This document shows, piece after piece, positions 34,884 through 42,392 of a DNA stretch of 64,000 nucleotides; positions within the stretch are counted from its first letter, which is position 1; every line of letters starts with the position of its first letter. The notes under the pieces were generated by a model, which worked only from the letters and a program-made list of their open reading frames with translations, was not told where the DNA came from and did no database searches. Location of the stretch: contig PNAA01000009.1 in NCBI GenBank assembly GCA_003169975.1, positions 82,671 through 146,670 on the forward strand. The letters run 5' to 3'. Source of the DNA: Spartobacteria bacterium (GTDB taxonomy: Bacteria; Verrucomicrobiota; Verrucomicrobiia; Chthoniobacterales; UBA10450). Both the position numbers and the translations under genes were made by a program.

Positions 34884-35639
34884 CTAGGTGAAATACCGGG
34901 GATAGTTTTGACGACTTAATGCCGTGCCGCCGATGGGAAGTTTGTAAACATTGACGTCTTCCTCGAAGCCCTTAAATCGCGTTCGCTGCGGTCCCGTAAT
35001 CTTCGACACGTCGGAATCTGCCGGACTGATCGAAGAAACTTTAGAATCGGCGTGTAGGCGCTCGACGAAGGGTTCATTCATGATAATTTCTCCCTTGCAA
35101 GCCGTGGAGGCAAGCCTAGCCGTTAGGTCAATATCCTTGCCGTAAATATCTTCAGTACCTTTTTGGAACGTCACTTCATAGGCGTCCGAGCAGTACGCTA
35201 CTGCGGCCTTGGTTTTCCCAAATGCGGCCTCATCTTCTTCCTGAACCACATAGCAGAGCTCGAGAAACAGCTTGCTAAGTGCTCCGCCTCCATGAGATTC
35301 GATTACGAATTCAGGGACATAGTACATCGCACAATCTCCGATTATTTTTAGCCGCGGAAACTCTGATAAGTATGTTTCACTAAGTTTAAGCGTATCGTGT
35401 ATTCGTGAAAGCCACTCGTGAGTGGATCGATCTTTTAGCGCGGTAGACCACACCATATCTATCAAAACGCAATAGCCAGGCGTTGGCCTCAGCAGTGCTA
35501 GTTTGGTTTTGAGTTTGGGATCAGACAGGTCAAAGAAAAGACTTCTTGTCGTGCCCCGTAGACTCAGTTCGTCATTAGGCCTTAGAATACGGCGCTCTGT
35601 GGGATAAGGGATGAAACGTGGTTGTTCTGGAGTAGTCAT
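34884..35639 (-). CDS. Class III nucleotide-cyclase-like protein
   Basis: 251 residues, soluble. The catalytic core shows the two metal aspartates: D61 in YCVLIDMVWSTAL and D102 in LKIIGDCAMYYV. The later motif is DIYGKDIDLTARLAS, where class III cyclases normally have N-x-x-x-R; here Asn is replaced by Asp while the Arg is kept. The N-terminal 55 and C-terminal 50 residues are extra. It has no sensor or membrane domain. It lies on the same strand as, and 176 bp after, the end of the split TIR gene. With a TIR effector this recalls Pycsar cyclase/effector pairs, but the nucleotide made cannot be predicted. Confidence 0.65.
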   Translation of the reverse strand: MTTPEQPRFIPYPTERRILRPNDELSLRGTTRSLFFDLSDPKLKTKLALLRPTPGYCVLIDMVWSTALKDRSTHEWLSRIHDTLKLSETYLSEFPRLKIIGDCAMYYVPEFVIESHGGGALSKLFLELCYVVQEEDEAAFGKTKAAVAYCSDAYEVTFQKGTEDIYGKDIDLTARLASTACKGEIIMNEPFVERLHADSKVSSISPADSDVSKITGPQRTRFKGFEEDVNVYKLPIGGTALSRQNYPRYFT

Positions 35640-35815
35640 GGCTTTATTATGTGGTTGAGTTTAGTGTGTTACTTTCTCAAAGAAAGCGATAAGACACTTA
35701 TAAGCCAAAATCCCACATTTGTCAAGTACTTTCGTAGCAAGATTCGGCCATGACTGCAAAACGAGCATTGTGCTTCGCCCCAGCGGTCGGGGTCTAATAG
35801 GAAGCCCCTTACCAT

Positions 35816-35964
35816 TTAGGTCGAAAATATTTCTTTCACCGGCTGTTGCAACGATAATTGAAAGGGCTGGACGGGTTGATTAGTAGCAGTTAACCAGTAT
35901 CGAAACCGCTCGCTCTTGTCTGTGTATTCTAAATTATAGCTGGGAGACCAAGTATAGAATTTAG
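35816..35964 (-). pseudogene. 3' part of IS-interrupted TIR gene
   Basis: Directly beyond the IS, in the frame set by the 8-bp target duplication (CTAAATTC), codons read KF then YTWSPSYNLEYTDKSERFRY, and continue 26 more codons (WLTATNQPVQPF...VKEIFST) to a TAA at 35818-35816. This open 46-codon extension is the original C-terminus of the TIR protein whose larger part is at 38882-39766. Confidence 0.8.
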
Positions 35965-36012
35965 GGCAATAAATTACTTGACACAACATTGAATTTCTGT
36001 TGAAATGCCTTC

Positions 36013-36966
36013 ATGACAGAGGAAAAAGACTTCCCAAAAACGTTGGTCGAAGCGGTCAAATTCTTCGCCGATCCTAACGTTGCGCTGGATTTCGTTGTCC
36101 AGATGCGATGGCCGAAAGGCGTTCTATGCCCGCGCTGTGGTTCGTCGCGTGTTTCGTTCACGGCCAGCCGTCGCGTCTGGACTTGCGAAGCGTGTCCTAA
36201 GCGTCGCCAATTTTCGATTAAGGTTGGCACTATCATGGAAGATAGTCCAGTGCCTCTGGAGAAGTGGCTGGTCGGAATGTGGCTCATAATGAGCGCCAAG
36301 AATGGGATTAGTTCATATGAGTTAGGCCGTGCATTAGGCCTCACTCAGAAAAGCGCGTGGTTCATGGGCCATCGTATTCGCTTTGCCCTTCACAGTGGCT
36401 CAATCGAGAAGATGAGCGGGAAGGTTGAGGCCGATGAAACATTCATCGGCGCACGGGCGCGATTCATGCATAAGGGCAAACGCCAAGTAAAAGGGACTGG
36501 TCCCATAGCGATGACGCCGGTAATGGGCATCCTGCAGCGTGCAAAGGGCAAGCAGCATTCCCGCGTGTTCCTTAAAGTTACCAAAACACGACGCAAACCG
36601 GAGTTGCAAGAAGCGATTCGACAGATGGTCGAGAAGGGTTCGGAACTCTACACGGACTCGCTCCGTTCCTACGATGGTTTGCACGAGGATTATGTTCATG
36701 GGGTAGTTGACCATCTCCAAACCTATGCGAACGGCCAAGTCCATACGAACGGCATGGAAAATTTCTGGTCACTACTCAAGCGGAGCCTTAAAGGGACGTA
36801 TGTAAACGTCGAGCCGTTCCACCTGTTCCGGTATTGCGACGAGCAAGCGTTTCGATTCAACGAGAGAAAATCGACGGATTCGGAGCGTTTCATATCCGCT
36901 GTGCCTGCGATAACCGGACGGCGCTTGACGTGGAAGAACCTGACTGGCAATGTGGGCGACACCTGA
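36013..36966 (+). CDS. IS1595-family (ISXO2-like) transposase
   Basis: 317 residues. An N-terminal zinc ribbon (CPRC at 39-42, CEAC at 58-61) is followed by the DDE-type core: D141 in KVEADETFIGAR, D215 in LYTDSLRSYDG, then the N246/E249 motif HTNGMENFWSLLKR. Length and motifs fit IS1595. Both inverted repeats of the element are intact, so the transposase may be active. Confidence 0.92.
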   Translation: MTEEKDFPKTLVEAVKFFADPNVALDFVVQMRWPKGVLCPRCGSSRVSFTASRRVWTCEACPKRRQFSIKVGTIMEDSPVPLEKWLVGMWLIMSAKNGISSYELGRALGLTQKSAWFMGHRIRFALHSGSIEKMSGKVEADETFIGARARFMHKGKRQVKGTGPIAMTPVMGILQRAKGKQHSRVFLKVTKTRRKPELQEAIRQMVEKGSELYTDSLRSYDGLHEDYVHGVVDHLQTYANGQVHTNGMENFWSLLKRSLKGTYVNVEPFHLFRYCDEQAFRFNERKSTDSERFISAVPAITGRRLTWKNLTGNVGDT

Positions 36967-37004
36967 AAGCCGCGTCAACGTCGCGGCAAACGAAAGCCGC
37001 GATT

Positions 37005-37373
37005 ATGAGCGAAGCCAGCGAGACGCCAAAAGTAATTGGCCAACTAAAATTCCACCACATAAAGAGCAATTTCTTCAGAGTTGTTCATGGGGATGGGATG
37101 TGGTGTAGCGTGCACCCAAACGAAAATATTCAGATCACGTTCTATAGTGAACGCGCTCCGATACCGGTAGAGACGGTGAATAATGTTCTGGATAATAACA
37201 GACTTGGGGGCGAAGACTATTCCAAGAGGGCAGCTAAGGCGGATTACGTTAGAGAGCTTGAAGTCACGGTGGTGCTGTCGAAGTATGTTGCGACGCTATT
37301 AAATGGCTGGCTGACCGGCTATCTTGAAGGCAAGCCACAGCCGGACTCACCTCCTCCGATACTGCCGCATTAA
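37005..37373 (+). CDS. IS passenger protein 1, unknown function
   Basis: 122 residues from MSEASETPK; longer in-frame starts would overlap the transposase. Beta-rich (LKFHHIKSNFFRVVHGDGMW, NIQITFYSERAPIP) with an amphipathic C-terminal part (RELEVTVVLSKYVATLLNGWL). It looks like a small domain of unknown function also seen as a stand-alone bacterial protein. It ends 4 bases before the next ATG. Confidence 0.6.
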   Translation: MSEASETPKVIGQLKFHHIKSNFFRVVHGDGMWCSVHPNENIQITFYSERAPIPVETVNNVLDNNRLGGEDYSKRAAKADYVRELEVTVVLSKYVATLLNGWLTGYLEGKPQPDSPPPILPH

Positions 37374-37377
37374 AATC

Positions 37378-37845
37378 ATGGCCGGGAAGCAATTAATAGG
37401 CGGCGTTGCAGCCGTTGCTCTAACCGCTGGCACATATCCGTTGGTTCCCATCGCAGAGCACGCGATAGGTGGCGTAGACTATCCCTCGATCTGGCCTACT
37501 GAGTCTATATCTATCCGATTCGGGAACAACGACAATCACCCGCATTACAGGCCCGGAAAGGATCGTCTCAGAGAAAAGTTTAATGGTTACGCTGAAGAAT
37601 GGATAAAGGACACGGCCAAATCTTCCTTTATGGCCAGTCCTCACACGGCATTTTTGAAAATCCTAACCTTGGGCGAGCCGATTTTACCAATCCTAATCGA
37701 AACGCTTCCAACTTCCCCCCGCAGATGGCTGTTGCCATTGCGTCTTATTGCGAAAGACAATCCAGTAAAGGAAAATGCCACCATGCAAGAGGCCGTGGAT
37801 GCTTGGCTGGATTGGTGGGAAGAATACCGGAACTCTGTTTTGTGA
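37378..37845 (+). CDS. IS passenger protein 2, unknown function
   Basis: 155 residues. It starts with a signal-like hydrophobic segment (LIGGVAAVALTAGTYPLVP); the rest is helical (REKFNGYAEEWIKDTAKSS, EAVDAWLDWWEEY). Its stop overlaps the GTG of passenger 3. Possibly exported or membrane-anchored. Confidence 0.55.
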   Translation: MAGKQLIGGVAAVALTAGTYPLVPIAEHAIGGVDYPSIWPTESISIRFGNNDNHPHYRPGKDRLREKFNGYAEEWIKDTAKSSFMASPHTAFLKILTLGEPILPILIETLPTSPRRWLLPLRLIAKDNPVKENATMQEAVDAWLDWWEEYRNSVL

Positions 37846-38309
37846 ATCAATGGGTTGCACCTGAGATAGAGCGGGACTTCCCGCTACTCAGCCGGAATAA
37901 CTCCCTAAAAACAAGCTGTGACACCGAAACGTATAATTGTTTGGCGTGGGCGGCGAGAGACTCGAACCGATGGTGGGAGCCCTCGCATGATGGCGTGTTT
38001 GATCCCGGCCAGTACTGGCCTAAAGGAGCTCCAAGGAACTACGAGTTTTCGTCACTTGTAAAAGCATATGAACTTCACGGATTTGAAGTATGCCGCCGCC
38101 AAGATTTGGCACTAGGCTTCGATATAATTGTCTTGTACGAGGATGAGCTGGGAAGAATGTCTCATGCTGCTAGGTGGTTATACGAGGACGAATGTTGGAC
38201 TAGTAAACTAGGGCCGTTCGAGGACATTAGCCATGACTATCTTAGCACCTTAGAAGGCGATACAGCTTACGGAACTGCCAGAGTAATGATGAGGCGATAT
38301 CACCCGTGA
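37842..38309 (+). CDS. IS passenger protein 3, DUF7689-like
   Basis: 155 residues from a GTG that overlaps the preceding stop. The pattern TYNCLAWAARDSNRWWEP, then PGQYWPKGAP, HAARWLYEDECWTSKLGP and DISHDYLSTLEG, resembles DUF7689-type domains, with a conserved Cys, a His and Trp-rich segments reminiscent of a papain-like fold. The true function is unknown. Confidence 0.6.
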   Translation: MNQWVAPEIERDFPLLSRNNSLKTSCDTETYNCLAWAARDSNRWWEPSHDGVFDPGQYWPKGAPRNYEFSSLVKAYELHGFEVCRRQDLALGFDIIVLYEDELGRMSHAARWLYEDECWTSKLGPFEDISHDYLSTLEGDTAYGTARVMMRRYHP

Positions 38310-38479
38310 AAATTGCAAATCAACAGTCCGCAGAAGAAATAGAACTGATTCCGTTCGTCCAGTTTGCAGGGAAGGTTAAAAAGGTTTTGGCAAAGGATAA
38401 GATCGAATCGGATCAAGAGATTTCCAAATTCCAAGCTGCCAACGTCAAGAAGCGCGAGGCGAGAAAGAAGAAAAGATGA
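38306..38479 (+). CDS. IS passenger protein 4, small basic protein
   Basis: 57 residues. It starts at a GTG that overlaps the stop of passenger 3 and ends in ATGA shared with passenger 5. Helical and strongly basic at the end (NVKKREARKKKR). The central segment VQFAGKVKKVLAKDKIESDQ resembles small antitoxin-like or nucleic-acid-binding proteins. It forms part of an unbroken chain of 4-base overlaps. Confidence 0.55.
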   Translation: MKIANQQSAEEIELIPFVQFAGKVKKVLAKDKIESDQEISKFQAANVKKREARKKKR

Positions 38480-38856
38480 CAATGGGCGAGTTAGAACAAC
38501 GCAAGTTGGAGCTTGAGATTGCAGAATTGAAGCGCCCCTTCTGGCAAAAAGCGGCCTATATTGGCGCGTCCATCCCTATTGTATTGGCCGTTCTAGCGTT
38601 TCTTTCCGCGTTGTTCAGCGGTTATTTCAACCAAGAGCGTATTGATTTACAAAACGAAATTGCAACATTGAAGGTAGAACGAGACGCCATCGCGTACAAC
38701 AACGAACGAGCTAGTCACATGGTAGATCAGTTCACTAAGCAGGCCGGCCGCCACCTAGAAGACATCCAAAAAGAAGAACAGTGGGTTGTAGAACACCGGC
38801 TCGGGCTGGCGACAATCCTGTACTCGCCTACACCCAGTCCAACCCCTGTCCCGTAA
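38476..38856 (+). CDS. IS passenger protein 5, membrane coiled-coil protein
   Basis: 126 residues: an N-terminal helix (LEQRKLELEIAELKRPFWQ), one membrane segment (YIGASIPIVLAVLAFLSALFS), a coiled coil (IDLQNEIATLKVERDAIAYN) and a Pro/Thr-rich tail. It ends 25 bases before the right end of the IS. With passengers 2-4 it may form a membrane-associated complex. Confidence 0.6.
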   Translation: MTMGELEQRKLELEIAELKRPFWQKAAYIGASIPIVLAVLAFLSALFSGYFNQERIDLQNEIATLKVERDAIAYNNERASHMVDQFTKQAGRHLEDIQKEEQWVVEHRLGLATILYSPTPSPTPVP

Positions 38857-38881
38857 ATGTTGTGTCAAGTAAGTTGTTACC

Positions 38882-39766
38882 GAATTTAGCCATAGCGGCG
38901 GGGACCTCCGGTTTCTGTGCTAGCGTTTGCCGCAGCAGACCGAACATTCGTAGCTCAGGCCCTATATCCGGACTGTCCTTTACTAGATACTGCCATCCCG
39001 CGGGTGCGTTTCCGCCAATTTGCTCAACGAGTGCTTGACGCAGAAGATGCTCAACGTCGGAATATTGGTAGATCTGGTAACCTTTCGAGAGAAACAGCAA
39101 CAACAAAGCCAGTAGATTGACCGTACAAGGGATTTCCCTTTCGTCCTGCGACCCCGTGTTATAAAAATAAGCGGTAGCTGAACTATCACGATTCAGAGCG
39201 GCAAGAATGTAAGCGAAGTCCTTTTCTTCAGCAGAACCGAAGATGTTCGCGTCGGCTGCGGTTCGCAACTTTTCAAGTGCCAACTCGGCTTCCAGCCGCC
39301 TTACGCGTTCTTCATTCGTGGCGGCGACCAAGTTTCGATCAAAGTAGCTTCGCCAGACCTCAGCGACGACTACTGGCAGAAGCTCGACGTAATTTGCATC
39401 GTTCCATTCGGGGATCTGTAAGGTTTGTAGGTCGGCTCGTAAATGAGCGCGGAGTCCCGCCGCCGACACATACGGTAAGAGCGCGACGTGTTTATCCTTC
39501 AATTTTTGGATCAAGCCGGCGTCGAGTTCTTTCTTCACCATACTCGACCCAATGGACTCTTCGGTTAGATAGACGAGAATCCCGTCACAGGTGGGAATGC
39601 CCGTTTTAAAGATCGCTTCTAACCAAGGTTGCCCATGCCGAATCTCCGCCGTGTCGAGCCATGGATCGATCTGGCACCGACGGAGATCTTGCTCAACCTT
39701 ATGGATGAAGCCTTGATCCGACCTCGAATGTGATAAAAAGACGCGGGGTTTAGAACCTTCACTCAT
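38882..39766 (-). pseudogene. TIR-domain protein, 5' part (interrupted by IS)
   Basis: Codons 1-295 of an ancestral 341-codon gene; with the IS in place the frame runs 18 codons into it, to 38828. TIR domain at residues 7-140: VFLSHSRSDQGFIHKVEQDL, WLDTAEIRHGQPWLEAI, LVYLTEESIGSSMVKKEL. The likely NADase glutamate is E80 (by alignment with the KEI motif of SARM1). A coiled coil (145-175) and a helical domain follow. Such TIR proteins are commonly NAD-cleaving effectors in antiphage systems. The interrupted form keeps the TIR domain but loses its native C-terminus. Confidence 0.82.
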
Positions 39767-39944
39767 CGTTCATTCCGACGCTATTCGTGCCGATTGCTTT
39801 GCGCAAGCGACCGTTGTCCCATCGGACAAATACCGGACATTCGCGCTGATCAGCGTTGATTCGCGCCTGATCACATTTGCATTCCGGCGACAAATCCAGT
39901 TTACGGTGACCTGCGCACGGCTGATCTTGTTTCGTTACACCTAA

Positions 39945-40223
39945 ATGGCAACCTGGATACGCAACATTCCCGAAACATGGGCAAATACTTCGGGCTGGCG
40001 GACAGACATCGCGCTCACAAACCTGCGCGCAGGATATGATAGAGCCGAGTACCTCTTGGAGGACGGTACGCGCATTCGGATACCGATGTCGGAGATGCGG
40101 CGTGCATTAGCAACCGCCAATGTCCGTCAAAACCTGATGGTCGGCCCCTTCAATGTGGACCCCTTCGGTCGCACCGTTAATGACATACTTGTGTCCATGG
40201 AGGTCATCCATTCCCCGCGTTGA
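39945..40223 (+). CDS. Small hypothetical protein
   Basis: 92 residues, soluble, with a beta-type centre (AEYLLEDGTRIRIPMSEMRR) and a Trp-rich start. No family recognised. Divergent from the TIR gene with about 180 bp between, so it could be a regulator of that locus. Confidence 0.45.
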   Translation: MATWIRNIPETWANTSGWRTDIALTNLRAGYDRAEYLLEDGTRIRIPMSEMRRALATANVRQNLMVGPFNVDPFGRTVNDILVSMEVIHSPR

Positions 40224-40386
40224 TTCCACGACCACGCTGCATTAGTGTTCCGCGTCCGCTGAAAGCGCCGGACATTCCATGGACAAAACCCCGCGATCTC
40301 CTGACCAGCGTTGAGCGGCGCTGCGCCCCCCGCGCTCCGAGGATTCTGAACCTCCGGCACTCGTAATAAGCTCTGCAACAACGGCA

Positions 40387-40432
40387 TGTCCCCGGCGAGA
40401 ATCGAACTCGCATTTAAGGTTTAGGAAATCTT
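40387..40432 (-). tRNA. tRNA-Arg(CCU) 3' fragment
   Basis: On the minus strand an anticodon arm (AAGAT-TTCCTAA-ACCTT, anticodon CCT, one mismatch) is followed by T-arm GCGAG-TTCGATT-CTCGC and acceptor CGGGGAC with A. The 5' acceptor strand GTCCCCG is not found upstream. A tRNA 3' piece at the edge of the second duplicated module fits an integration boundary. Confidence 0.6.
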
Positions 40433-40464
40433 GTGCTGCGTGACATCGCCCGGGCGCTCGCATT

Positions 40465-40633
40465 CGAAGAGAGCATTGGCGGCAATCCCTTTTGCGAAAA
40501 GCTTTGCAGCAAAGCAATGCTTCTGGTCTATCTCTGTCTTTGACGTGCGCATGCGAGTAAATCGTCGAGCCGATTCCCCTGAGTTCCGCAACGCAAAAAC
40601 TGATCTCGGCGCTTCCGGCCTGACGATCGATTT
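40465..40633 (+). repeat. Conserved leader of duplicated module, copy 2
   Basis: Shares seven or more blocks in order with 27160-27329, including TTTGACGTGCGCATGC and ATTCCCCTGAGT. It starts about 30 bp after the tRNA-Arg fragment. Probably the promoter/regulatory end of the module. Confidence 0.6.
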
Positions 40634-41527
40634 ATGACGGCAAAACGAGGACAAGTCGAGGGCGTCGCCGGGCCGTTGCAACGTGAGGATTGGGATTTCT
40701 GCTCCGTGCCGGATAACGAAGTCTACGCATGCCAATGGTGGGAGTATGCTCGCGAATCCGCTCGCATCCGCGCGTTTTACAACCCGGCGGGCTCCGATTT
40801 TTTTCAGTCGGTCGGCATGGCGCCCGAGCGGCAACGCCCTAACCGAACGACGAAGATTGAAGCCCACCGGCATTTGGTTGATCCGATCAGAGTGCAGTTT
40901 GCCCGGTTCCTTCGCGAATATGCCTTGCCGGTGAATCAGACGATGCAGCGCGCGCGCGAACACGGAATCGCGGCCGAGGCGCTCGACTACCCCTGGCAAT
41001 GCCTACCAAGCGACCTGCGGCGGGCGGTGCTAGAGGATCTTGCGCCTTACTCCACCAAAATGCCTTGCCTAACGTTTCTCCCTTTCAACAGATGCTCCGA
41101 TCTACGTGACTTGGGAATTGCGGATGAGGATTACCGGTGCGCGCAGCTCGACCAGCAAACCGGGATCGAGCGGTTCCGGGCGCAGGTCGAATGGGCTGAA
41201 TTCACGGATTCGCAAATCGTCGAAGCGTTTCGCGTTTGGGTGAAGGAAAATCGTCCTCTTGGTGTCGGTCATTCGGATCAGCGCGGCAAGCGTAACAGCG
41301 GTGGGCTCGATGCCCGGTTGCACTGGGTCGGCATTCTTCGACTCATGAGCGCGATCCCCTTCACAAGGGCCCAGACCTTACGTCCCGATGCTTGGAAAAG
41401 GTATCGCACGATGGACTGGCCGCGCGCCCGCCAGAACGCAGGTCGCACATTCCGTCACCTTTTTTTCTTCTTGCCAGAAATCGATCGTCCCATGCATTGG
41501 CCGACGGCAGGCAGGCGCGCGAAATAA
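40634..41527 (+). CDS. Conserved protein of unknown function, module gene A copy 2
   Basis: 297 residues. Shares with the 27330 gene the N-terminal VAGPLQREDWDFCSVPDNE and WWEYARESARIR, the central VEWAEFTDSQIVEAFRVW with NRP, a basic QRGKRNSGGLDARLHWVGILRL and the end LFFFLPEIDRPMHW. The middle is unrelated in the two copies, so the conserved ends are probably the functional core. No known domain. Confidence 0.65.
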   Translation: MTAKRGQVEGVAGPLQREDWDFCSVPDNEVYACQWWEYARESARIRAFYNPAGSDFFQSVGMAPERQRPNRTTKIEAHRHLVDPIRVQFARFLREYALPVNQTMQRAREHGIAAEALDYPWQCLPSDLRRAVLEDLAPYSTKMPCLTFLPFNRCSDLRDLGIADEDYRCAQLDQQTGIERFRAQVEWAEFTDSQIVEAFRVWVKENRPLGVGHSDQRGKRNSGGLDARLHWVGILRLMSAIPFTRAQTLRPDAWKRYRTMDWPRARQNAGRTFRHLFFFLPEIDRPMHWPTAGRRAK

Positions 41528-41601
41528 CTAGGCAGATAATCCGGGCGATTTGTCGCCCATTTCGCACAGAAGGAAGGGGGAATAGCAGTGGCGCAAAAGC
41601 T

Positions 41602-41784
41602 ATGCCAGCACTCAACAGTTCCTGTCTCGCATCGGTCGAGTACGACTCCGGCACCATGTACCTCACGTTCCACAGCGGACGGAACTACACGCTGCACGGT
41701 GTGCCCGAATACCATTACGACGGCCTGCTCAACGCTTCGTCGCCCGGTTGGTATTTCAATACTTACCTGAAAGGTCGTTATTGA
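41602..41784 (+). CDS. KTSC-domain protein
   Basis: 60 residues covering one whole KTSC domain: SSCLASVEYDSGTMYLTFHS, YTLHGVPEYHYDGLLNASSP, GWYFNTYLKGRY. In this family (named for the motif KTSC) the start is usually K-T/S-S; here N-S-S-C. Such small domains occur in phage and mobile genes. Its stop overlaps a TTG start of the next gene. Confidence 0.7.
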   Translation: MPALNSSCLASVEYDSGTMYLTFHSGRNYTLHGVPEYHYDGLLNASSPGWYFNTYLKGRY

Positions 41785-42323
41785 GCACGGCTCGTCATCA
41801 CATTACCGGCGGGGCCGGCGGGGGCGATGGAAATGGCGCCTCCGGCTCTCCGCTTTCCGAAACCAAAGCCGCGCTTGTCGCCATGGCCGAGGAGGCGGAC
41901 GAACTCCAGCAGGCCGTCGGAGGTTCAGTGACCGACGCGTTGGCGGGATGGCTCGGACCCCAATATGCCATGGCGGCGCGGGCGCAGCTCGCCGAGCTGA
42001 AAGGCGAAGATCGTTTGAAACTCCTGCGCGCGTTCGTGCAGGATTGGGCGCTGCTCCGGCAGGGCGATCAAACCGCACAGCGGCTGGAAATCGACCGCGA
42101 GCGGGTGGTACTCGAGCGGGAGAGGACCGAAACGCACCTGCGCGAGCAGTTTGAAGAATGGTTGAAGGATCCGGGAGCGAAGCGACGGCTCTGCGGAGAG
42201 GGTCTCAGCCCGGAGGAGCGCGAGCGGCGAATGCGTGAAATCTTCGACCTGCCGGAAAAAGGGAAAGGCGGAATCAGCGCTGAGACACTCAAGAAAATCG
42301 AGAGAGAGCTGGGCATCATGTAA
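41781..42323 (+). CDS. Module gene C, paralog of the Gp27-like gene C-terminus
   Basis: 180 residues from TTG (41781, overlapping the KTSC stop). The start is Gly-rich (HITGGAGGGDGNG). Residues 60-180 match the C-terminal two thirds of the 42393 protein: RLKLLRAFVQDWALLRQGDQ, TAQRLEIDRERV, GLSPEERERRMREIF and AETLKKIERELGIM. The N-terminal DNA-binding-like part of that protein is absent. The central region is a long charged helix. Confidence 0.6.
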   Translation: MSTARHHITGGAGGGDGNGASGSPLSETKAALVAMAEEADELQQAVGGSVTDALAGWLGPQYAMAARAQLAELKGEDRLKLLRAFVQDWALLRQGDQTAQRLEIDRERVVLERERTETHLREQFEEWLKDPGAKRRLCGEGLSPEERERRMREIFDLPEKGKGGISAETLKKIERELGIM

Positions 42324-42340
42324 TGACTCGCGAAGCTGCC

Positions 42341-42390
42341 GTGATCCGACCTAATCCGGCTAAATCCGACTGAATCCGACTGAATCCGAC
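42341..42390 (+). repeat. Five 10-bp phased repeats (AATCCGACT)
   Basis: Units GTGATCCGAC, CTAATCCGGC, TAAATCCGAC, TGAATCCGAC, TGAATCCGAC end 2 bases before the ATG at 42393. Same motif and phase as 28331-28372. They occupy the place of a normal ribosome-binding site, which is not otherwise visible. Confidence 0.7.
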
Positions 42391-42392
42391 CG

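Larger units (their letters stand above)
35965..38881 (+). mobile_element. IS1595-family element with passenger genes, 2917 bp
   Basis: The ends are 26-bp inverted repeats with three mismatches (GGCAATAAATTACTTGACAC and GGTAACAACTTACTTGACAC, both then AACATT). Both sides carry the perfect 8-bp duplication GAATTTAG (35957-35964 and 38882-38889), the length usual for IS1595. It contains the transposase (36013-36966) and five downstream genes in the same direction, with overlaps or minimal gaps. It sits inside a TIR-domain gene. Confidence 0.92.
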
